This document shows positions 38,466-45,501 of a DNA stretch of 64,000 nt, one piece after another (position 1 is the first letter of the stretch; each line of letters opens with the position of its first letter). This DNA is from Vicinamibacterales bacterium. Its GTDB lineage: Bacteria; Acidobacteriota; Vicinamibacteria; Vicinamibacterales; UBA8438. A program made the translations under genes and the position numbers. The stretch covers positions 62,001 through 126,000 of the forward strand of contig CATQHX010000025.1 in NCBI GenBank assembly GCA_958296065.1, written 5' to 3'. Under the pieces are notes generated by a model, which made no database searches, was not told the origin of the DNA, and was given only the letters and a program-made list of their open reading frames with translations.

Positions 38466-38682
38466 GTTGCCGGCCTCCTTCACGGGCTGCCGACGCCGTC
38501 TGGTCAGGCGGGCGGACAGGACTGTGACGGGTCTCCAAACAGGCCCCTATTGGGTCACTGCCCACCCGGCCAGTCAACATCTGGATGTGTGCTGCCCAAC
38601 CGGGTCGACAGATCAGACCCAGGACACGAAGTCGGTCGTCGGAGGGGTCAGAACCGATCAGGCAGCAGCACGATCATGCTCA
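38466..38682 (-). ncRNA. candidate IS110 bridge-RNA region
   Basis: About 217 bp of non-coding DNA upstream of the IS110 transposase. This is the side where IS110-group elements encode the structured guide RNA (bridge RNA) that pairs with target and donor. I did not derive guide loops; assignment rests only on position and length. Confidence 0.35.
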
Positions 38683-39144
38683 CAGTCTTCGGAGCGCGGG
38701 ATTGCATGGCGGGTGGCCGACTCTCTGAGCCTGCGGTCGTTTCTAAGACCTGGATGTGACCGAGGCGTCGCCGGACCACTCGACGCTGTCACGTACGCGT
38801 CAGTTCATCGACGTGGAGACTCACGAGGCGGTGTTCGCGTGGGTTCTGGAACGAGTGTCGGCGGCGGGTCTGTTACGGGGAAACCCGGTCGGGGTCGATG
38901 CGACGACTCTGGAAGCGAACGCATCGATGCGGAGCATCGAGCGGCGGGACACCGGGCGCTCCTACGAGGCGTTCATTCGGCGGTTGGCGGAACCGTCTGG
39001 TGTGGAGACATCGACGCAGGCGAACTGGCTCGGTGCAACCGGTCGCGGAGGAACAAGAAGACATCGAACAAGGATTGGAAATCACCGCAGGATCCGGACA
39101 CGAAGATCGGGAAGATCAAGGACGGCTGGAGCGCAGCACGTTGA
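38683..39144 (+). pseudogene. 3' part of the degraded IS1182-like transposase
   Basis: Continues the relic at 31029: SERGIAWRVADSLSLRSFL in one frame, then TEASPDHSTLSRTRQFIDVETHEAVFAWVLERV / LRGNPVGVDATTLEANASMRSIERRDTGRSYEAFIRRLAE in a second. It returns to the first frame at KKTSNKDWKSPQDPDTKIGKIKDGW. The D in VGVDATTLEANA is the conserved first catalytic Asp. The sequence is truncated after the KDG(R/W) motif; the C-terminal half is missing. Confidence 0.75.
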
Positions 39145-39633
39145 CACGCCGGTCGCTCGCTCGTAGCCAACCGCCGAACCCGCCTCGGTTCCGCGCCATT
39201 TGCTTCGTCATCGCTCCGCCCTGTCCACCGCCCAAGCAGCTCCAAGCCGACCCACACCCATTGAGGACACCCACGTTCGGTAGATTCCAAATGTAGACTC
39301 GTTCAAACAGGCAAAGACGGAGTCCCTCACCCGGAAACTCCAACAACCAGCGGGACACCGCCGATCCCATGCGGTTGCGTGCTTGACATAGGTCAGTGCA
39401 ATCAAGGCGGTTTGCTGGTCCAATACGGCAGATGTTTGACTGCGGCATGCAGATCATCGGCACCCAATGGTCAAAGGTGCCGTGGTCAAGATCCGTGCAT
39501 GGACTCTCTGGGAGACGCCGTTACCCGCAGCGCACCCGTGTCACGCCTTGGCCCACAAGAAAGGGGTCTCACACCGCCAACTCGACCCAGTGCAACCCTG
39601 GAATCTGCCACGACAGTGACTCTTCGATTGTCC
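39145..39633. other. stretch without a supported gene
   Basis: Lower GC than the flanking core genes and only short, unrecognised ORFs. It lies between the transposase relic and a MITE and is probably debris of earlier insertions. Confidence 0.4.
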
Positions 39634-39780
39634 CTAGTGGTGTGTCCCAGAACTGGCTTTACACTTTCCTCGTGTGGCCGACGGGTTGCAGAAACGCCCG
39701 ATTTCCGGGCGATTGTGGGCGGCAGCGGTGCTGCTCCACGGAAGTCGAACTGCAAACTTGTTCTAGTGACACACCACTAG
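39634..39780. mobile_element. MITE-like element, 147 bp
   Basis: Terminal inverted repeats are CTAGTGGTGTGTCCCAGAAC at the left and, as reverse complement, CTAGTGGTGTGTCACTAGAAC at the right. No coding capacity is present. CTAG at both tips could be the TA- or CTAG-type target duplication used by IS630-like elements. A mobilising transposase is not in the window. Confidence 0.7.
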
Positions 39781-40018
39781 CAGCCCGCGGCAAAGCCCCG
39801 CTGCATTCGAAGGGCCATGCATTCCGCGCGGACTGCGTTGCTCCTCGGTCGAATATGCTCAATATGCCTCCTCGTCGCGCCTTGCCAAGCGGGCGCTTCG
39901 CCGTTCTCGGTGCGACGCGGGATTTCACCACGGACAGCTAGTTGCCACACGGAAGCGACTTGCGTTGGATCTGTTCAAGAAAGCCCACAGAGAGAGACCA
40001 CAACGCTAGGTTAAAGAA
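39781..40018. other. gap between MITE and the next gene
   Basis: No gene seen. It probably contains the promoter and leader of the coiled-coil protein gene at 40019. Confidence 0.35.
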
Positions 40019-40867
40019 ATGTCCCTTTGTATCTCCCACACGACGCCCAGGATGCCGCCAGACTGGCGGCCCCCGATCGACACTACTAAGCTATGGGACC
40101 TGATGGCGCAGTTCGCGGCCCGGTTCCTGTTCGAAGTGTTGATCAGCCGGACTACTATGTTTGCGTTAGTGTTGCACGCCGCTGCTATCGCTGCGGCTGC
40201 CTTGGCCAATCAACAGTCTTCTCCGGCTCCTCCTCCTCGCATTGGCGTACCTCTCATGTTCGGCGCGCAGCTAGACGACGAGCCCCTCCCGTGGCCCACA
40301 TTCGCCGAGCCTCCGCGCCTTGTGTACCAGCCAGTAGACACTCAACAAGTCGTCACCCGTACCGTTCAAGACCCTGCACTTCAAGAGGAACTCGAGCTAG
40401 CTCGCGCAGAACTCCGTGCGGTGAGGGGTGCGAACTCCAGATTAAATGACCGACTGGGAGAACTCGACTCAGAGTTGACCAATGCGAGTGATAGCGGCCA
40501 ACTAGCACAAATTGCTTTGGACGCGATGACCCGTGAGCGTAATCGCTTGGAGGAACAGCTTGCAGAAGCGTTGCGGCCGCCAGACAGGCAGCGGATCGGC
40601 ACATTTCGCGGCATCATGAACGTGTACCAGTCGCCGCCACCAGGATACGAGTACGTTGGAGAGAACATACGGATATCGACCTACACAACCCGAAGGGGTG
40701 TCGACGCTGAGGATACTAATTGGTCTGTTAGCTGCGGCACGGCCGTTGGTGGCAATTCAGGGAGGACGTTTACGTTTCGGCCACACACACCGGGCCGTTG
40801 TGTAGTCACCGCACGACGAGGCAGGGAAATGGAATCGTATGTGGTCATTGTCAATAACGAGCGTTAA
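40019..40867 (+). CDS. unrecognised membrane-anchored coiled-coil protein with Ig-like end
   Basis: 282 aa; no family assigned. After about 35 residues there is one hydrophobic segment (TTMFALVLHAAAIAAAALA), then a Pro-rich linker. A coiled coil (LQEELELARAELRAVRGANSRLNDRLGELDSELTN ... RERNRLEEQLAEAL) follows. The C-terminal about 85 residues look like a small beta-sandwich (YEYVGENIRISTYTTRRGVDAEDTNWSVSCGTAVGGNSGRTFTFRPHTPGRCVVTARRG), with two cysteines that could form a disulfide. The layout suggests an inner-membrane anchor with a periplasmic extension. Codon use is less GC-rich than the core genes, suggesting transfer. ATG 40103 is an alternative start. Confidence 0.6.
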   Translation: MSLCISHTTPRMPPDWRPPIDTTKLWDLMAQFAARFLFEVLISRTTMFALVLHAAAIAAAALANQQSSPAPPPRIGVPLMFGAQLDDEPLPWPTFAEPPRLVYQPVDTQQVVTRTVQDPALQEELELARAELRAVRGANSRLNDRLGELDSELTNASDSGQLAQIALDAMTRERNRLEEQLAEALRPPDRQRIGTFRGIMNVYQSPPPGYEYVGENIRISTYTTRRGVDAEDTNWSVSCGTAVGGNSGRTFTFRPHTPGRCVVTARRGREMESYVVIVNNER

Positions 40868-40917
40868 CGGTTCAATAGTCTGTGCTACGTCGCTTCCTGC
40901 GAAGGGTAGGTGCTCGT

Positions 40918-41013
40918 CTGTCGGGCGAGATTGGCTTTGACCGTGCGCGGGGGCGGTGTCAAGGCCGAGGCCCCGCGTAACGCCGCGCCCTGACGACGGT
41001 GAGCACACGGTCA
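40918..41013. repeat. cloverleaf-like inverted repeat, copy B (decayed)
   Basis: Begins CTGTCGGGCGAGATTGGCTTTGACCGTGCGCGG and shares GGTGTCAAGGCCG.GGCCCCGCGTA and GGTGAGCACACGGTCA with copy A at 34731. The two apical hairpins are lost by deletion and the outer stem is no longer paired. Homology continues weakly to about 41050 (GACCGCGGGTTGTCGGCATCCG). Confidence 0.75.
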
Positions 41014-41461
41014 TGCTAGGAGGCCGGACCGCGGGTTGTCGGCATCCGGTCGCCAACGCCCCTCAGAATCGCAGTCGATTCGACCGGAAGCCGGGCAACA
41101 ACCCCAGCGCGGGCAAGCGCCTCTACGGGGGCGCGCCCGGGAAACGCGACCCTACACGGGCGGTCCGACGGGGGGCTGTCGCGAGCACGAGTCCCATGTA
41201 GTCCGGACCGACCCACTACTAGCCGTCGGCCAGTCGGGATTCACGGGGTCCCCTGACGCCGGACTTGTTCGCGCTAGCCACGCATGCGACGGCCGGCCTG
41301 ATGCCTCGGCCGCAACCTGAGGCACCTCGGAGCGCGTCTGACATCCTCAATGGCCACAATCTGTGTGCTGCCGCACGGCACAAGGCCACGCCAAGTATTG
41401 CGCACAGAACAAGATCAATATACAGTTTTCCTGCGACCGTGAAAGCAGAAGGAGGCACACA
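41014..41461. other. intergenic region, repeat-derived
   Basis: No supported ORF. The first part extends the similarity to the passenger segment of IS21 element 2; CACGGGGTCCC at about 41240 also recalls 35410. The last 60 bp form the leader of the next gene, with a weak ATTGCG-16-TATACA promoter-like pair (41397-41424). Confidence 0.4.
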
Positions 41462-42343
41462 ATGAAGTGGTCATTCACGGCCATGGTGGCGCTCTCAGTG
41501 CTCGCGCTGTCACCAAGTGCGGTGAGAGCACAGACCGCGACGATCAGCGGAACGGTTACCGACGGCAGCGACGTCATCCGACCAGTTCCGCTATCCGGCG
41601 CCAACGTCGAGGTAGCCTTGTTCGACCGCAGCCGAAGCGCGACCACCGACGCGAACGGCCACTACGAATTCACAGCACTGGAGTCCGGCAGGTATACTGT
41701 CACGTTCAGTTCCGGAGGTGTAGGCAATGAAGAGAGACTAGTGGATTTGGCGCCCGACTCGCAAAGAAGCATCGATGTGTGCATGGCGCCGCGCAATATC
41801 ACCGGGGCAGCGCTCTCGACCGCCGCGCGCATTACTGGAGTCGTCCGTGACACCGGGACGTGCGAAACGCTGGCCAACGTGAGGGTTGAGGTGCGACGCC
41901 AAGCCGGAAGCCTCGGCAGCCCCGTCGCTTCGACGCCAACGAGTGGTAACGGCATCTACGAGTTCAATCAACTCGACGAAGGAAACTACGTTGTCACGTT
42001 CAGGGCAGAGGGCTACGAGGAAATCCAGAGGTCAGTCGAAGCAAGGGTCGGCGGCGCGCAGCCCCTCCACGCTTATATGCCCCCCCGGTTCAGGCTGTTG
42101 GAAGAGAGGGACGAATTCGGCATCAATCCTGACACAACTACGGAGATCCCGTGGTTCCCCCCTGTCCCTCCCGAATGTCGGAGCGAGAATTGCCCCGCAC
42201 CTCTTCCTCCCATCCGCTCCGCCCCTCCCCGCCCGCGGGTCGGCATCGCGTTCGAGAACGGCAGCGACGGAGGCACTCGGGAGCCACGTCCGCCTGAACC
42301 AACTGCACCTGTCAAGATCTGGTCGAACAGACCTCCGAGGTGA
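41462..42343 (+). CDS. secreted protein with two carboxypeptidase-regulatory-like (CNA-B type) domains
   Basis: 293 aa from ATG 41462 (AGGAGG 7 bp upstream; the track start at 41363 is too early). The signal peptide MKWSFTAMVALSVLALSPSAVRAQ is cleaved after AQ. Two beta-sandwich modules follow: ATISGTVTDGSDVIRPVPLSGANVEVALF...YEFTALESGRYTVTFSSGG and ARITGVVRDTGTCETLANVRVEVRR...YEFNQLDEGNYVVTFRAEGYEE. The C-terminal about 90 residues are Pro-rich and disordered. Such domains occur in surface proteins and at the start of TonB-dependent receptors; here no receptor follows. Function unknown. It is convergent with the gene at 42369. Confidence 0.8.
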   Translation: MKWSFTAMVALSVLALSPSAVRAQTATISGTVTDGSDVIRPVPLSGANVEVALFDRSRSATTDANGHYEFTALESGRYTVTFSSGGVGNEERLVDLAPDSQRSIDVCMAPRNITGAALSTAARITGVVRDTGTCETLANVRVEVRRQAGSLGSPVASTPTSGNGIYEFNQLDEGNYVVTFRAEGYEEIQRSVEARVGGAQPLHAYMPPRFRLLEERDEFGINPDTTTEIPWFPPVPPECRSENCPAPLPPIRSAPPRPRVGIAFENGSDGGTREPRPPEPTAPVKIWSNRPPR

Positions 42344-42368
42344 CAACGTCCGTCCCACAATACTCATT

Positions 42369-42770
42369 TCAGCGTTCATCCGCGGTCGCGCGTAGGATGC
42401 TGTTCCCGATCCCCTCCTTGACCCATTCCTCCATCCTCTCACTGAGGTGACCGTCGAGTTCCTCTTCCATCGCTGTCCTCATCTCGTCGACGAGTTCCAG
42501 CCGGACCTCCCTGAGCAGCTCGAGAATGTCGTGGCATACATTCTCCAGCGGCTCGACCGTGATGCATGTTCTTTCCACAAACACACCGATGTCGAGCTCC
42601 AGCGTGAAGAGATCCCTTTCCCTTACAAGCGGAACGGACGCCATCTCCACCGTGTCCCGCGACGAGTCCCTTTGCACCGTGTCCCGCGTTCGCCCCCCCT
42701 GGGCGTTTACCATTTCGGTCGATGCGAACAATAGCGTTACCACCACTCCGATCCATGTGCCCTTACTCAT
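42369..42770 (-). CDS. small secreted protein, function unknown
   Basis: 133 aa with signal peptide MSKGTWIGVVVTLLFASTEMVNAQ. The mature part contains a strand region ending in Cys (LFTLELDIGVFVERTCITVEPLENVCHDILELL) and a long charged amphipathic helix (REVRLELVDEMRTAMEEELDGHLSERMEEWVKEGIG). The order strand, Cys, acidic Cys-containing segment, charged helix is the same as in the neighbour at 42856, suggesting diverged paralogues. Same strand, 85 bp apart, so a two-gene unit is likely. Confidence 0.65.
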   Translation of the reverse strand: MSKGTWIGVVVTLLFASTEMVNAQGGRTRDTVQRDSSRDTVEMASVPLVRERDLFTLELDIGVFVERTCITVEPLENVCHDILELLREVRLELVDEMRTAMEEELDGHLSERMEEWVKEGIGNSILRATADER

Positions 42771-42855
42771 CTCACACTCCTCTCCTCACAGAGAAAGCGG
42801 TCACAGGAGCTCCTTTGCTCCCTCCCGCGTTCGACCGCGGGATGTGCTCCTTGCG

Positions 42856-43533
42856 TCACCACTCGACCCCCAGCCCCGTACGAGAGCCACTGACCCCTGC
42901 GCCCCGCCACTTGCCAAGAAGCGGCTTGAGTATCAGACCCAGCCCCACTGTCGCGATCGCCACACCGATGTAACCCTCGTCGATTGGCCACTCGTTCCTC
43001 GACGCGCTCAGAAAACCGCCGCCAGCAAACATCACCGACCCCAGAATGTAGTTGCGAGGGATCCCTCTCGACCTCTGTTCTCGTGCGGCTCTCCGGATCT
43101 TCTCGATGGTGGAGCGCTCCAATTCCTCGATGATTCGGTCGTTCTCGATCTTCTCTTCCAATCGCCTCTTGATTCTCTCAGCGAGCCTCTGCGCCGCGCC
43201 GGTTCCCTCGAGAAGGCTCGGCAACTCAGCGCACGGGTCGAAGTATTGAATATGTTGACAGGTTGCTCTCAGAACAATGCCAGTGCCGAACTCCAACCTG
43301 AACAGGCGAAGCGTGCTGTCTCTCGTGATCGGACCGCCTTCGGCTCGAATCTCCCAGTAGGGAGCACTTGGAGTCGTGGTAACGGTCGGATCCGTGGACA
43401 GGTTGGTCGAATCCGATTCAGCTTCCGACGTCATTCGTTGGGACCGCTCCACTATCACTTGCGCGGACACCGGCTGGGCGGTCACCAGCACCAGCGCGCC
43501 GAACAACCATGCCGACACGATCCTCTCCATCAT
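42856..43533 (-). CDS. secreted or membrane-anchored protein, paralogue of the 42369 gene
   Basis: 225 aa with signal peptide MMERIVSAWLFGALVLVTAQPVSAQ. It contains LRLFRLEFGTGIVLRATCQHIQYFDPCAELPSLLEG, which parallels LFTLELDIGVFVERTCITVEPLENVC of the neighbour. A long charged helix (AQRLAERIKRRLEEKIENDRIIEELERSTIEKIRRAAREQRSRG) and two C-terminal hydrophobic segments (YILGSVMFAGGGFLSA; YIGVAIATVGLGLILKPLLG) follow. Family not recognised. A good promoter and a palindrome lie about 270 bp upstream (43784-43844). Confidence 0.65.
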   Translation of the reverse strand: MMERIVSAWLFGALVLVTAQPVSAQVIVERSQRMTSEAESDSTNLSTDPTVTTTPSAPYWEIRAEGGPITRDSTLRLFRLEFGTGIVLRATCQHIQYFDPCAELPSLLEGTGAAQRLAERIKRRLEEKIENDRIIEELERSTIEKIRRAAREQRSRGIPRNYILGSVMFAGGGFLSASRNEWPIDEGYIGVAIATVGLGLILKPLLGKWRGAGVSGSRTGLGVEW

Positions 43534-43561
43534 CTCGAAGCCTCTCTTTCGTCCAGCATCC

Positions 43562-43804
43562 TCAATCCAAGTGTCGACATGAGCCGGCGCGAAAGTCCGC
43601 TCTCTTCGCTCCGGTAACGCGCCCTATCCGCCTCATCCGATGGCTCCACGCACGAAGCCGAAGGCCCGCGTAGGCCCCCGGCCGCTCGGTCTCAGAGGTG
43701 TCGGTATAAGGATCGGCTGTCGCTGACGTCCCCCATGCGCGTCCCGCCCGTCGCCCCAGGCTGAATCGTACCGACAACCCAGCATACTCCGAGTATCGGC
43801 ACAT
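43562..43804 (-). CDS. possible small leader ORF
   Basis: 80 codons (MCRYSEYAGLSVRFSLGRRAG...) lie in the leader between the predicted promoter and the 43533 gene. No similarity is recognised and the residues are Arg-rich, as in random GC-rich frames. Listed as doubtful. Confidence 0.2.
   Translation of the reverse strand: MCRYSEYAGLSVRFSLGRRAGRAWGTSATADPYTDTSETERPGAYAGLRLRAWSHRMRRIGRVTGAKRADFRAGSCRHLD
43784..43796. promoter_or_regulatory. 13-bp palindrome, operator-like
   Basis: ATACTC-C-GAGTAT, a perfect inverted repeat. It lies just downstream of the minus-strand -10 at 43815, where a repressor would block transcription of the 43533 gene. The binding protein is unknown. Confidence 0.45.
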
Positions 43805-43814
43805 GCTTGTACGT

Positions 43815-43844
43815 GGTATAGCGCGTATTCCGACAAGGTGTCAA
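43815..43844 (-). promoter_or_regulatory. promoter for the 43533-42369 gene pair
   Basis: On the minus strand: TTGACA (43844-43839), an 18-bp spacer, TATACC (43820-43815). It is flanked by the inverted repeat TACGTGGT / ACCACGTA (43810-43817 and 43857-43864). It leaves a leader of about 270 nt before the first gene. Confidence 0.65.
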
Positions 43845-43957
43845 TGCTCCATGTCAACCACGTATAACCACGCATCCTACGAATTCACAGCCCACAATGT
43901 CGGGAATAGACCCAGCGATTCTCGTCCGTCGTCGCACGTCGGGTAACGCAGTCCTCC

Positions 43958-45409
43958 TCAGTACGATTTCGCGAACCACGCATCCGTCATCCCCGCCTGC
44001 CCGCAGCGTACGCAGTCGCCGGTCGCCGGCGGCAGGTCGAACGCCAGGTTGCGGATGGTCGCCTGGGTGTCCGCCTTGATCTTCGCCTCGCAGTCGGCCG
44101 ATCCGCACCACGGCGCGATGACGAAGCCGGGCCGGCCCTCGAAGGCGCGGCGGAACTCGTCGCTCGAGGTGGTCCGGAGGGTATGGCCGTCGCGGAACGC
44201 CACCGCCCGCTCGAACAACGCCGCCTGCACGGCGTCGAGCAGCTCGGCGACGCGCGTCTCGAGTCCCTCCATCGGCGCGGTGAGCTTCTCGCGGGTGTCG
44301 CGCCGCGCCAGCAGGACCTGCTGCTGCTCGATGTCCCGCGGACCGATCTCCAGCCGCAGCGGCACGCCCCGCATCTCCCACTCCGAGAACTTCCACCCCG
44401 GCTTGTACTCCTCCCGGTCGTCGAGCATCACGCGCACGCCGGCCTGCTTCAGCGTCGCGGCGATCTCCTTCGCCCGGGGCAGCACGGTGGTGCGCCAGTC
44501 GCCGCGCGGAATGGGCACGATGACCACCTGATGCGGCGCGACCCGGGGCGGCAGGATCAGGCCGCTGTCGTCGCCGTGGACCATGATAGCGGCGCCGATG
44601 AGCCGCGTGGTCATGCCCCACGAGGTCTGCCAGACGTGCTGCACGGACTTGTCCCGCGCCTGGAAGGTGATGTCGAAGACCTTGGCGAAGTTCTGGCCAA
44701 GGTGGTGGGAGGTGCCCGCCTGCAGCGCGCGGCCGTCGCCCATCAGCGCCTCGACCGAGTAGGTGTGCGCGGCCCCGGCGAACTTCTCGCTCTCGGTCTT
44801 GCGCCCGTCGAGCACCGGCATGGCGAGCTCGGTCTCCAGGAACTCCTTGTAGACGCCCAGCATCCGGCGCGCCTCGGCCTCGGCCTCCTCCTCGGTCTCG
44901 TGGGCGGTATGCCCCTCCTGCCACAGAAACTCGGTGGTGCGCAGGAACAGCCGCGTGACCTTCTCCCAGCGCACGACGTTGGCCCACTGGTTGATCAGGA
45001 TCGGCAGGTCGCGCCACGACTGGATCCACTTCGAGTACATGGTGCCGATGATCGCTTCCGACGTCGGGCGGACCACCAGCGGCTCCTCCAGCGTCTCGTC
45101 GCCGCCACGGGTGACCCAGGCGACCTCCGGCGCGAAGCCCTCCACGTGCGCCGCCTCCTTGCGGAGCAGGCTCTCGGGGATGAAGAGCGGGAAGTAGGCG
45201 TTGACGTGGCCGGTCTCCTTGAAGCGGCGGTCGAGCGCCGACTGCATCAGCTCCCAGATGGCGTAACCGTACGGCCGGATCACCATGCTGCCCTTCACCG
45301 GCGAGTAGTCCGCCAGCTCGGCGCGGCGAATCACGTCGGTGTACCAGCGCGAGAAGTCCTCCGACTGCGGGGTGATCTCGGTCACGAAAGCCTGCTGTTT
45401 CGGCGCCAT
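43958..45409 (-). CDS. proS: prolyl-tRNA synthetase, archaeal/eukaryote-like type
   Basis: 483 aa. It lacks the editing insertion of the classical about 570-aa bacterial ProRS and has the C-terminal extension of the ProS type 3 group. Class II motifs: the start SPVKGSMVIRPYGYAIWELMQSALDRRF, motif 2 WANVVRWEKVTRLFLRTTEFLWQEGHTAH, and motif 3-like sequence in GAAIMVHGDDSGLILPPRVAPHQVVIVPI. The tail contains paired cysteines (WCGSADCEAK ... CVRCG), probably a zinc site, and ends in WFAKSY as in archaeal/eukaryotic enzymes. It is divergent from aroB. Confidence 0.95.
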   Translation of the reverse strand: MAPKQQAFVTEITPQSEDFSRWYTDVIRRAELADYSPVKGSMVIRPYGYAIWELMQSALDRRFKETGHVNAYFPLFIPESLLRKEAAHVEGFAPEVAWVTRGGDETLEEPLVVRPTSEAIIGTMYSKWIQSWRDLPILINQWANVVRWEKVTRLFLRTTEFLWQEGHTAHETEEEAEAEARRMLGVYKEFLETELAMPVLDGRKTESEKFAGAAHTYSVEALMGDGRALQAGTSHHLGQNFAKVFDITFQARDKSVQHVWQTSWGMTTRLIGAAIMVHGDDSGLILPPRVAPHQVVIVPIPRGDWRTTVLPRAKEIAATLKQAGVRVMLDDREEYKPGWKFSEWEMRGVPLRLEIGPRDIEQQQVLLARRDTREKLTAPMEGLETRVAELLDAVQAALFERAVAFRDGHTLRTTSSDEFRRAFEGRPGFVIAPWCGSADCEAKIKADTQATIRNLAFDLPPATGDCVRCGQAGMTDAWFAKSY

Positions 45410-45501
45410 CTGCTCCTGTCCTCGTTCCGCTCTTGTCCGGCGGTGCGACCGCTGCCCCCGCCGCCCCGCCCGCGGCGGGTGGTGCTATTGTACCGGCGCG
45501 C

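Larger units (their letters stand above)
31269..38682 (-). mobile_element. IS110-family element interrupted by two IS21-family elements
   Basis: Composite of about 7.4 kb lodged between the two halves of an older transposase pseudogene. Its backbone is an IS110-family transposase on the minus strand, coded by 38428-37813, 34562-34142 and 31805-31790. The two interruptions are flanked by target duplications. Outer ends are assigned only by where the host pseudogene stops and resumes; both junctions carry the letters GTCT. IS110 elements lack terminal inverted repeats, so the precise termini cannot be fixed by eye. Confidence 0.65.
43534..43957. other. 424-bp gap between secreted-protein gene and proS
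   Basis: Holds the minus-strand promoter, the palindrome and the doubtful leader ORF listed separately. No terminator-like hairpin is obvious after proS. Confidence 0.5.

Noticed and set aside
39379-39941. ORFs of 133 and 181 codons over the MITE region
   Set aside because: They run through the inverted-repeat ends of the MITE and show no protein-like pattern.
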